From assembly GCF_001428805.1 (NCBI RefSeq), contig NZ_LMIS01000001.1, positions 3,327,908-3,391,907 on the forward strand: DNA of 64,000 nt. The letters run 5' to 3'. Each line of letters opens with the position of its first letter. Position 1 is the stretch's first letter. The position numbers and the translations under genes were made by a program. Below the pieces are notes generated by a model. It had not been told where the DNA came from and made no database searches. It saw only the letters and a program-made list of their open reading frames with translations. This document shows positions 52,339 to 61,000 of the stretch, one piece after another. This DNA comes from Aeromicrobium sp. Root236. Its GTDB lineage: Bacteria > Actinomycetota > Actinomycetes > Propionibacteriales > Nocardioidaceae.

Positions 52339-52841
52339 CCGTCGACCAAGCCGACCTGGACGCCGTTGCGGAGCAGCTCGGCCGTACGCCCAGGGGCATC
52401 CTCGAGGTCGTGTCCCGGTGCCCCTCGGGCCACCCCAACGTCGTCAAGACCGAGCCGCGGCTCGACGACGGCACGCCGTTCCCCACGATGTTCTACCTGA
52501 CGTGCGACCGGCTCGCCGGCGAGATCGGCACGCTCGAGGCCTCAGGCTTGATGAAGGAGATGAGCGACCGGCTGGCGGAGGACGAGGAGCTGGCGGCTGC
52601 CTATGCTCGCGCCCACGAGGCCTACCTCGCGGAACGGGAGGCGATCGCGCACGTGCCCGAGATCGACGGCATCACCGCCGGCGGCATGCCGACGCGCGTC
52701 AAGTGCCTGCACGTGCTCGTCGGCCACTCGCTGGCCAAGGGTCCCGGCGTCAACCCGCTCGGCGACGAGGCGCTGGAGCTGCTCGGCGACTGGTGGACCG
52801 GCAACGCCTGCGGCCCGACCGCCGCCACCGTCACGACCTGA
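52335..52841 (+). CDS. DUF501 protein
   Basis: 168 residues. The family blocks RCPSGHPNVVKTEPRLDDGTPFPTMFYLTC and ITAGGMPTRVKCLHVLVGHSLAKGPGVNPLGDE (cited here as regions at about 32-60 and 115-147) are conserved, including four Cys and two His that could bind metal. Always found after ftsB and before ppx in actinobacteria; function unknown. GTG start coupled to ftsB. Confidence 0.9.
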   Translation: MTVDQADLDAVAEQLGRTPRGILEVVSRCPSGHPNVVKTEPRLDDGTPFPTMFYLTCDRLAGEIGTLEASGLMKEMSDRLAEDEELAAAYARAHEAYLAEREAIAHVPEIDGITAGGMPTRVKCLHVLVGHSLAKGPGVNPLGDEALELLGDWWTGNACGPTAATVTT

Positions 52842-53511
52842 CGGCGCGATACTCCACGTGGGGGCGGCCGGTGCCGCCGTACCGGGTGGCTCGTGCCGAC
52901 TGACCGAGGTCGGCCAGGTGCTCGAGGTAGCGCCGAGCCGTCACGCGTGAGGAGCCGATCAGCCCGGCGACCTCGCCTGCCGTGAGTCCGTCGTCCGCCT
53001 CGGCGAGCGTCGTGCGTACGGCCTCCAGCGTCTCGGCGCTGAGCCCCTTGGGCAGTCGTTCGTCGTCGGGTGCCGGCCGCATCGCGCCGAACACCGCGTC
53101 GACGCCGCGTTGGTCGATCGACTCGCCGGCCTCCAGGGTGCGCCGGAACGCCGCGTACTGGCGCAGCTTGGCCTCGAACATGGCGAACGTGAACGGCTTG
53201 AGCAGGTAGGCGACGACGCCCTGCGACACCGACTGGCGCACGACGTCGACATCACGCGCCGAGGTCACCGCGATGACGTCGTATGGGCGCCCCGTCGCGC
53301 GGAGCTGGCGCAGCAGGTCGAGGCCGTGACCGTCGGGCAGGTGCATGTCGAGCAGCACGAGGTCGACCGGTTGGCTGCCCAGGACCCGCGCCGCCTCCTG
53401 GAACGACTCGGCGACCGCGACCACCTCGAACTCCGGCATCCGCCCGACGTACGTCCGATGCGCCTGCGCGGCGATGGCCTCGTCCTCGACGATCAGCACC
53501 CGGATCGTCAT
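52831..53511 (-). CDS. Response regulator, CitB/DcuR type
   Basis: 226 residues. The receiver domain has acidic Asp10/Glu11, phosphoacceptor Asp55 (LVLLDMHLPDGHG) and the conserved Lys in YLLKPF. A linker follows, then a helix-turn-helix (AGEVAGLIGSSRVTARRYLEHL). It pairs with the kinase upstream (ATGA overlap) and, by its family and the neighbouring dctA, probably activates C4-dicarboxylate uptake. The gene interrupts the usual DUF501-ppx adjacency. Confidence 0.92.
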   Translation of the reverse strand: MTIRVLIVEDEAIAAQAHRTYVGRMPEFEVVAVAESFQEAARVLGSQPVDLVLLDMHLPDGHGLDLLRQLRATGRPYDVIAVTSARDVDVVRQSVSQGVVAYLLKPFTFAMFEAKLRQYAAFRRTLEAGESIDQRGVDAVFGAMRPAPDDERLPKGLSAETLEAVRTTLAEADDGLTAGEVAGLIGSSRVTARRYLEHLADLGQSARATRYGGTGRPHVEYRAVRS

Positions 53512-55094
53512 GCGCCGATCCTCACGTCGAAGGCGGCCCCGCCGAGCTGGCTCTCGCCGATCGTCGCCTCGCCACCGTGACGGCGTACGAGCTGGCCGAC
53601 CAGTGCCAGGCCGATGCCCCGGCCGGTGCCCTCGTCGGGCTTCGTCGACCAGCCGCGGACGAACACCGTCTCGCGGTCCTGCGGCTCGACGCCCGGCCCG
53701 CTGTCCTCGACGCGTACGTGCAGCACCTCCGTCGTCGAGGTGACCGTGACGGCCACCTGGCGGTCGGACGAGGACTGGGCGGCGTCGATCGCGTTGTCGA
53801 CCAGGTTGCCGAGGATCGTCACGGCCTCGTGGGCTGTCGTGGTGAGCCCGGTGACGCGGGTCTCGGGCCCGATCGTGAGGGTGACTCCTCGCTCGGCGGC
53901 CTGGGCGCTCTTGCCGAGCAGCAGGGCGGCGATGACCGGCTCGTCGATCGACTCGACCATGCGATCGGTGAGCCGACGGGCGACGTCGAGCTCGCGGGTG
54001 GCGAAGTCGATCGCCTCCTCGCTCCGGCCGATCTCGATCAGCGACACCATCGTGTGCATGCGGTTGGACGACTCGTGGTTCTGCGCACGCAGTGCCTCGG
54101 CGAGGCCACGGACCGTGTCGAGCTCGGCGGTCACGCTCTGCAGCTCGGTGCGGTCACGGAGCGTGACGACCGAGCCGACGTCGCGGCCGTCCCAGTGCGC
54201 CGGCGCCTGGTTGACGACCAGCACCCGGTCGCCGACCACGTGCACGGCGTCCTGCAGCGACCGGCCCGAGGTGAGCTCGGCGACCAGTGCCGGCTCGAGG
54301 CCGAGGCGGTCGATCGTCGCCCCGACGAACGACGGGTCGAGGTCCAGCAGCCTGGCCGCCTCGTCGTTCATCAGGGTGAGCCGCCCGGCCGGGTCGAGCA
54401 GCAGGAGTCCCTCGCGCACGGCCCGCAGGACTGCGTCGTAGTACTCGTACATGCGGGTGATCTCCTGCTCGCCGAGACCGTGGGTCTGGCGACGCAGGCG
54501 TCGGTTGGCGAGCGCCGCGCCGATCGCCCCGAGGACCCCGATCGCGAGGGCGGCGATGACGATGCGGGGCAGGACGGACAGCACCTCTTCGTCGACCTTC
54601 TTGGTCTTGATGCCGACCGAGACCATCCCACGTACCTTGCCGTGGTCCATGATCGGCACCACGGCGCGTACGGACGGGCCCAGCGTGCCGGTGAAGTCCT
54701 CGGTGAAGTTCCTGCCCTTGAGCGCCTCGGCGGTGTGGCCGATGAACTTCTTGCCGATGTTGTCGGGGTTCGGGTGTGAGTAGCGGATCCCGTTCTTGTC
54801 CATGATGACCACGAAGTCGGTCCCGGTCGCCTTCCGGACCCGCTCGGCGTACGGCTGGAGAACGTCCCTCGGCGCAGGGTCGTCGAGCGCGTCCAGCACG
54901 GTGGGGGAGGCGGCGACGGCGAGCGACACGTCGAGGGTCTGTGCACGGGCGTCGGCCCGGCTGTCCTGCCTCGCGTCGAACCAGGCGAGAGCGGTGCCGC
55001 CCACGACGACGACCAGCACCACGAGCAGCTGCCACACGAGCATCTGCCGTGCGACGGTACGTCCGCGAGCCCGGGCCACCCTCGCATTGTCCAC
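53508..55094 (-). CDS. Sensor histidine kinase, CitA/DcuS type
   Basis: 528 residues from a GTG: a membrane helix at about 18-40, a periplasmic PDC/Cache sensor (about 42-170, with YSHPNPDNIGKKFIGHT), a second helix at about 172-198, a PAS domain, a SpoOB-like dimerisation helix with His about 340 (RAQNHESSNRMHT), and an ATPase domain (NLVDNAIDAA, GRGIGLALVG). Architecture and the sensor motif match the citrate/C4-dicarboxylate kinases. The divergent transporter gene supports that ligand. Confidence 0.93.
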   Translation of the reverse strand: MDNARVARARGRTVARQMLVWQLLVVLVVVVGGTALAWFDARQDSRADARAQTLDVSLAVAASPTVLDALDDPAPRDVLQPYAERVRKATGTDFVVIMDKNGIRYSHPNPDNIGKKFIGHTAEALKGRNFTEDFTGTLGPSVRAVVPIMDHGKVRGMVSVGIKTKKVDEEVLSVLPRIVIAALAIGVLGAIGAALANRRLRRQTHGLGEQEITRMYEYYDAVLRAVREGLLLLDPAGRLTLMNDEAARLLDLDPSFVGATIDRLGLEPALVAELTSGRSLQDAVHVVGDRVLVVNQAPAHWDGRDVGSVVTLRDRTELQSVTAELDTVRGLAEALRAQNHESSNRMHTMVSLIEIGRSEEAIDFATRELDVARRLTDRMVESIDEPVIAALLLGKSAQAAERGVTLTIGPETRVTGLTTTAHEAVTILGNLVDNAIDAAQSSSDRQVAVTVTSTTEVLHVRVEDSGPGVEPQDRETVFVRGWSTKPDEGTGRGIGLALVGQLVRRHGGEATIGESQLGGAAFDVRIGA

Positions 55095-55135
55095 GATCCC
55101 GGCGCGCGCACCGAGGGCCTGCTGTGACGGCGGTC

Positions 55136-55150
55136 ACGAACTTTACGAAC
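55136..55150. promoter_or_regulatory. Direct repeat ACGAAC upstream of dctA
   Basis: ACGAAC at 55136-55141 and 55145-55150 (9-bp spacing, with TTT between) sits in the 124-bp region between the divergent kinase and dctA genes. It is a candidate site for the response regulator. Confidence 0.35.
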
Positions 55151-55218
55151 ACAACGGTGAGCGGGGTCACATGCGGACCCATTCTGAGGACGCAACCCCT
55201 CACCGTCCAGGAGGACTC

Positions 55219-56607
55219 ATGTCAACGAATGCGCTGCGCCCGGCCCGCAAGGACCGCACGCACTACCTCTACCTCGCCGTCATCGGCGCCGTGATCGCCG
55301 GCATCACCGTTGGCCTGGTGGCGCCGGACTTCGCAGTCGAGCTCAAGCCTCTCGGCACAGGGTTCGTCAACCTCATCAAGATGATGATCGCCCCGGTCAT
55401 CTTCTGCACCCTCGTCCTCGGCGTCGGCTCCGTCGCCAAGGCGTCGCAGGTCGGCCGCGTCGGCGGGCTCGCGCTCGGCTACTTCGTGACGATGTCGTTC
55501 GTCGCGCTGAGCATCGGTCTGGTGGTTGGCAACATCCTGCACCCCGGCGACGGCCTCAAGATCACGCCTGACGTCGCCTCCGCCGGCAGCGCGCAGGTGT
55601 CGAGCGACGCCGAGTCGACCACCGACTTCCTCCTGCACATCGTGCCCGACACGTTGGCGTCGTCGCTGACGTCGGGCAAGATCCTCCAGACGCTGCTCGT
55701 GGCGTTGCTGTTCGGCTTCGCGCTGCAGGCCATGGGCTCGGCGGGCAAGCCGGTCCTGACCGGCATCGGTCACCTCCAGAAGGTCGTCTTCCGCATCCTC
55801 GCGATGATCATGTGGGCCGCACCGATCGGCGCGTTCGGCGCCATGGCCGGTGTCGTCGGCGAGACCGGCGTGGACGCCCTCAAGGCACTCGCGGTCATCA
55901 TGATCGGCTTCTACACCACTTGCGCGGTGTTCGTGTTCGTCATCCTCGGCACGATCCTGCGCGTGGTTGCCGGGGTCAACATCTTCTCGCTGCTCAAGTA
56001 CCTCGGCCGTGAGTTCCTGCTGATCTTCTCCACCTCGTCGTCCGAGTCGGCCCTCCCGCGTCTCATCGCCAAGATGGAGCATGCCGGCGTGTCCCAGCAG
56101 ACCGTGGGTGTCGTCGTGCCGACCGGCTACTCGTTCAACCTCGACGGCACGATGATCTACCTGACGATGGCGTCGCTGTTCATCGCCGAGGCGATGGGCA
56201 ACCCGCTGTCGATCGGCGAGCAGATCTCGTTGCTGCTGTTCATGATGGTCGCCTCCAAGGGTGCTGCGGGAGTCACCGGCGCCGGCATGGCGACGCTGGC
56301 CGGCGGGCTCAGCTCGCACCGCCCGGAGCTGCTCGACGGCGTCGGCCTGATCGTCGGCATCGACCGGTTCATGTCGGAGGCCCGTGCGGTCACCAACTTC
56401 TCCGGCAACGCCGTCGCGACGGTCCTGGTGGCCACGTGGACGCACACGCTCGACCGTGATCAGCTCAACCGGGCGTTGTCCGGCGAGAGCCCGTTCGACG
56501 AGTCGACGATGATCGACACCGACGACGAGGTCGAGGCGACGGCCGAGCCCGTGGCGGTCGAGGCGGGCGGGCCCGACGCGGCCCCGCGTATCCCGGCCAA
56601 GGTCTGA
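55219..56607 (+). CDS. dctA: C4-dicarboxylate:cation symporter
   Basis: 462 residues, DAACS family. Eight helices and two re-entrant loops are expected. The serine-rich loop STSSSESALPRLI, the NMDGT-equivalent SFNLDGTMIYLTMA and the ASKGAAGVTGAG loop are conserved, as is NFSGNAVATVLVA. It takes up succinate, fumarate or malate. The ATG at 55219 has CAGGAGG upstream. A Glu/Asp-rich tail follows. Strong hairpin after the stop. Confidence 0.94.
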   Translation: MSTNALRPARKDRTHYLYLAVIGAVIAGITVGLVAPDFAVELKPLGTGFVNLIKMMIAPVIFCTLVLGVGSVAKASQVGRVGGLALGYFVTMSFVALSIGLVVGNILHPGDGLKITPDVASAGSAQVSSDAESTTDFLLHIVPDTLASSLTSGKILQTLLVALLFGFALQAMGSAGKPVLTGIGHLQKVVFRILAMIMWAAPIGAFGAMAGVVGETGVDALKALAVIMIGFYTTCAVFVFVILGTILRVVAGVNIFSLLKYLGREFLLIFSTSSSESALPRLIAKMEHAGVSQQTVGVVVPTGYSFNLDGTMIYLTMASLFIAEAMGNPLSIGEQISLLLFMMVASKGAAGVTGAGMATLAGGLSSHRPELLDGVGLIVGIDRFMSEARAVTNFSGNAVATVLVATWTHTLDRDQLNRALSGESPFDESTMIDTDDEVEATAEPVAVEAGGPDAAPRIPAKV

Positions 56608-56625
56608 TCGAGGCGACGCGCGCAC

Positions 56626-56659
56626 GGCGGGGCCACCGGGACATCCCGGTGGCCCCGCC
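56626..56659 (+). terminator. Strong hairpin after dctA
   Basis: Perfect 15-bp arms GGCGGGGCCACCGGG and CCCGGTGGCCCCGCC with loop ACAT, 19 nt after the stop. No T-tract, as often in high-GC actinobacteria. Confidence 0.85.
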
Positions 56660-56679
56660 TTCGCCGTGCCGGGTGCCGA

Positions 56680-56685
56680 TACGCT
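56680..56685 (+). promoter_or_regulatory. -10-like box 6 nt before ppx
   Basis: TACGCT ends 6 nt before the ATG of ppx, after the dctA terminator; no ribosome-binding site is visible, so a leaderless message is likely. Confidence 0.45.
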
Positions 56686-56691
56686 CATTGC

Positions 56692-57615
56692 ATGCCTGAC
56701 CAGCGCACACGCGTCGCCGCGATCGACTGTGGCACCAACTCGATCCGCCTGCTGGTCAGCGACGTCGGCTCCGACGCCAAGGTCGACCTGGTGCGCGAGA
56801 TGCGCATCGTCCGCCTGGGCCAGGACGTCGATCGCACGGGTCACCTGGCCGAGGAGGCCATCGACCGTACGCTGCAGGCCACCCGCGAGTACGCCGAGCT
56901 GATCGCGATGTTCGGCGCCAACGAGATCAGGTTCTGCGCCACCTCGGCGGTCCGCGATGCCGACAACGCCACTGAGTTCGAGGACGCGATCGAGGGGATC
57001 CTCGGCGTGCGCCCGGTCGTGCTCGCCGGCCTCGATGAGGCGCGCGCGTCGTTCCTGGGTGCGACCCGCGACCTCGAGCAGACGCGCACGCTCGTCGTCG
57101 ACATCGGAGGAGGGTCGACCGAGCTCGTGGTCGGCGCCGGTCAGGACATCGAGTGGTCGGTGTCGCTCGACATCGGATCGGTGCGCCTGACCGAGCGATT
57201 CCTGTCCAGTGACCGGGCGTCGGTCGCCGAGGTGACTGCCTGCATGAGTCATCTCGACGCGGTCCTCGCGCCCGTGGTCCGAGGGCTGGAGCCGGTCGGC
57301 TCGTTCGTCGGCGTCGCGGGGACCATCACGACGGTGGCGGCCCATTCGCTCGCCCTGCCGTCGTACGACTCGGCCACGATTCACGGGGCCAAGCTCGCGC
57401 TCGACGACGTGCGGGAGGCGTGCCTGTCGCTCGTACGCATGTCGGTCGCGGACCGGCGAGCCCTGCCGTTCATGCATCCCGGCCGTGCCGACGTGATCGG
57501 GGCCGGCGCACTGATCCTCGACCGGCTCGTCGACCTCGTCCCACTCTCGACGGACACCATGGTCGTCAGTGAGCACGACATCCTCGACGGCATCGCCTGG
57601 GACATCGTCGGCTGA
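56692..57615 (+). CDS. ppx: Exopolyphosphatase Ppx/GppA family
   Basis: 307 residues, ASKHA fold. Phosphate-1 loop AIDCGTNSIRLLVSD, FCATSAVRDADNATEF with catalytic Glu, phosphate-2 loop VVDIGGGSTELVVG, and GTITTVAAHSLAL. This is the short actinobacterial form without the C-terminal HD-like domain. It hydrolyses polyphosphate ends, (p)ppGpp or both. Its usual position follows DUF501; here the dicarboxylate module intervenes. Confidence 0.93.
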   Translation: MPDQRTRVAAIDCGTNSIRLLVSDVGSDAKVDLVREMRIVRLGQDVDRTGHLAEEAIDRTLQATREYAELIAMFGANEIRFCATSAVRDADNATEFEDAIEGILGVRPVVLAGLDEARASFLGATRDLEQTRTLVVDIGGGSTELVVGAGQDIEWSVSLDIGSVRLTERFLSSDRASVAEVTACMSHLDAVLAPVVRGLEPVGSFVGVAGTITTVAAHSLALPSYDSATIHGAKLALDDVREACLSLVRMSVADRRALPFMHPGRADVIGAGALILDRLVDLVPLSTDTMVVSEHDILDGIAWDIVG

Positions 57616-57631
57616 CCTGCCGCTTGCTCAG

Positions 57632-57835
57632 TCAGATCAGACGGTTCCGGGCGGCCCAGACGACCGCCTCTATCGGAGTCTTGACGCCCAGGCGGTCGCA
57701 GATGAGCCGCACGCGACGGCGCAGCGTACGTTCGGAGACACCGAGCTCGCGGGCGATGGCGTCGGTCGTGAGGCCGCGGCCCAGCAGCCTCAGCACCGCG
57801 AGGTCGTCGTCGGTCACGTCTGCGGTCCGAGCCAT
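57632..57835 (-). CDS. Stand-alone LuxR-type helix-turn-helix protein
   Basis: 67 residues consisting of little but the LuxR/FixJ DNA-binding domain: VTDDDLAVLRLLGRGLTTDAIA, RELGVSERTLRRRVRLICDRLGV, TPIEAVVWAARNRLI. No receiver or ligand domain. The ATG at 57835 gives a complete four-helix domain, so it is not a truncated fragment of a longer open frame. It may bind DNA as a dimer or modulate larger LuxR proteins. Confidence 0.8.
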   Translation of the reverse strand: MARTADVTDDDLAVLRLLGRGLTTDAIARELGVSERTLRRRVRLICDRLGVKTPIEAVVWAARNRLI

Positions 57836-57904
57836 CGATTCCCCCTTCGGACATCCGGCGCGCTGTCCCCAGTGAGGCGCGTCACACGACGTTGCGCACG
57901 TTAC

Positions 57905-57916
57905 TAAAACGTTTCA
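57905..57916. promoter_or_regulatory. LacI-type operator-like palindrome (site 1)
   Basis: TAAAACGTTTCA, with core AAACGTTT around a central CG, is the typical LacI-family half-site arrangement. It lies 190 nt upstream of the rhamnosidase gene and about 70 nt upstream of the divergent LuxR-type gene. Confidence 0.5.
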
Positions 57917-58080
57917 ATGACTTCAACCGGTGGCCGGGACCGGTCAGCTCGCGGTCACAGGTCGTCGCTGGAATCTCAGGAAAATCAGGCATTTCGCGAC
58001 CTCGTCCGCCGGGGCACTGGCATGGACGGGTTCTTGTCAGCCCAGGTGACCCGTGGGTAGCGTGAGCCCCGTCACGTCCG

Positions 58081-58094
58081 TTGAATCGTTTTAA
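58081..58094. promoter_or_regulatory. LacI-type operator-like palindrome (site 2)
   Basis: TTGAATCGTTTTAA, imperfect palindrome around a central CG, ends 3 nt before the first ATG of the rhamnosidase gene, where a bound repressor would block initiation. Similar in form to site 1. Confidence 0.5.
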
Positions 58095-58097
58095 TGA

Positions 58098-61000
58098 ATG
58101 GGTGCTTGCGTCATGGTCCAGTCCTCTTCCGTCGCCCCACGGCCCGCCGCACGCCGAGCTCTGGGCGTCATCGTCTCGCTGGTGCTCGTCGCCGCGACCC
58201 TGCTGGCCGGCGCAGGCAGCGCCACCGCAGCCGACGGCATCGCGGTCGGCAGCCTGCAGACCAACGCGCGCACCAAGCCGCTGGGGATCTCCGGCGACGA
58301 CCCGACGTTCAGCTGGAAGTCCACGTCGAGCGCCCGCGGTGTCGTGCAGAGCGCGTACGAGGTGCGGGTCGGCACGAGCGAGGGCGCGGATGACGTGTGG
58401 TCCTCCGGCAAGGTCGACTCGGCCAACCAGGTCGACGTGAGGTACGGAGGTCCCGACCTCGCGTCACAGACCCGCTACTTCTGGCAGGTCAAGGTCTGGG
58501 ACGGTGACGACCAGGCCAGCGACTGGAGCACGCCCACGTGGTTCGAGACCGGCATCCTCAACGCCGGCGAGTGGACCGGCGACTGGATCGGCAAGTCCGC
58601 AAGCGGCGAGGTCGACAAGTGGACCGACTACACGGCTGACATCGACTTCGACATCAAGGACCTGGCGATCGGCGTCTTCCTGCGGGCCAAGGACACCAGC
58701 AACGCGTACATGTGGCAGATCTCGACCGCCGACGGCACCGACGTGCCGAAGTTCCGCCCGCACAAGCGGGTCAACAACACGTACACGCTGCTCGACAACA
58801 AGCCGATCACCAGCATCTCGTCCGCGGCGCTGCTCAACGGCACGCACCGGCTCTCCGTCACGGTCGACGGCAGCACCATCACGACGAAGCTCGACGGCAC
58901 GCAGATCGACCAGCGGACCGACACGTCGTTCGCCAAGGGCTTCGTGGGCTTCCGTCAGGACTTCGCCAACAACGTCAACGAGACGGCCGACGTCAAGGCC
59001 GTCAAGGTGACCGCCAAGAACGGCGACGTGCTGCTCGACACCGACTTCTCCGCGGGCAACCCCTTCAACGGCGGCACCGTCACGCCCGACGGCCTGCGGG
59101 TCGGCGACCGCAAGGACGTCCTGCTGCAGACCAACGACTCCAACAAGCCGCTGCTCCGCAAGGAGTTCGCCACCGAGTCCGGCAAGGAGATCAAGTCGGC
59201 GCGGGTCTACGCCTCGGCGCACGGCGTCTACGAGCTGCAGCTCAACGGCGAGCGCGTCGGCGACCAGTACCTCGCACCCGGCTGGACCGACTACAACAAG
59301 CGCATCCAGTACCAGACGTACGACGTGACCGACCAGCTCAACAACGGCGCGAACGCGTTCGGCGCGGAGCTCGGCAACGGCTGGTGGGCCGGCAAGGTCG
59401 GCATGTGGGGCCCCGGCATGTACGGCAGCAACGTCGGCCTGATCGCGCAGCTGCGCATCGACTACACCGACGGGACTCACCAGGTCATCAAGACCGACGA
59501 CACGTGGAAGAGTCATTTCGGGCCGTGGGTCGCCGCGGACAACATCGACGGCGAGACGTACGACGCCAACGCCGAGCAGCCCGGCTGGGACCACCCGAAC
59601 TACGACGACTCCGCATGGAACCCCGTCACGATCGCCACGTCCGACACCGCGAAGCTGGTGCCCCAGCCGGACGAGCCGGTGCGGGTGACGGGTGAGCGCC
59701 CGGCACTGAAGCGCACGACCTCGCCCGGTGTGACCAACGGCTACATCTACGACCTCGGCCAGAACATGGTCGGCGTCGCCCGCATGCGGATCCAGGGCGT
59801 CGCCGGTCAGACCGTCAAGATCCGGTACGCCGAGGAGCTCCGCCAGAACGGCGAGTTCTACGTCGGCAACCTGCGCGCGGCCAAGGTCACCGACTACTAC
59901 ACGTTCAAGACCACCGGCACGGTCGTCTACACGCCGAAGTTCACGCAGCACGGCTTCCGCTACGTCGAGATCTCCGGCGCGAGCACGCCGCCCGAGATCA
60001 GCGACGTCACCGGGGTGGTGTGGGGCTCGGACCTCAAGGCGACGGGTGAGCTCGAGACGTCGAACCCGATGCTCAACCAGCTCACCAGCAACATCTCGTG
60101 GGGTCAGCGCGGCAACTTCCTGTCGATCCCGACGGACACCCCGGCCCGCGACGAGCGGCTCGGCTGGACCGGCGACATCAACGTGTTCGCGCCGACCGCG
60201 AGCTACCTGCGCGACACCAGGGCGTTCCTCGGCAAGTGGACGACCGACCTGCGGGACTCGGCGCTCGGCAACGGCAACCTTCCCGGCATCGCGCCGGTGC
60301 CGCCCGGCATCGACCTCGGCAGCGGCCTCGGCTGGTCCGACTCCGCGGTCACGGTGCCGTACGCGGTCTGGCACGCCCAGGGTGACAACGCGATCGTGCG
60401 CGACAACTACGCCGCGATGAAGAAGTTCCTCGGGTTCGTCAAGACCGGCGCCGGCGCCGACCTGATCGACACGGCACGCGGCAACTGGAACGACTGGCTC
60501 AACCTCGACGACAACACTGCAACGGACGTGCTCGGCACGGCGTACTTCGCCGAGGACGCCCGCATGCTGTCGGAGATGGCGAAGTCGATCGGCGAGGACG
60601 CCGACGCGGCGGAGTACGCGGCACTGTCCAAGGCGGTTCGCGAGGCGTTCACCGACGAGCTCATCTCGTCCGACGGCACGGTCGGCAGCGGTAGCCAGAC
60701 GGCGTACGCGATGGCGCTGGGCATGGACCTCGTGACCGACCCCGCCCTGCGTGAGAAGGTCGGCGACAAGTTCGTCGCCAAGCTCAAGACCAGCGACTAC
60801 CACCTGACGACCGGGTTCCTTGGCACGCCGTGGCTCCTGCCGGCGCTCTCGAGCATCGGCCGGTCCGACCTGGCGTACACGATGATCCTCAAGAAGGACT
60901 ACCCGTCGTGGGGCTACGAGATCGAGCACGGCGCCACCACGATGTGGGAGCGCTGGAACTCGATCGGCCCCGACGGCAGCTTCGGCGACGAGGGCATGAA

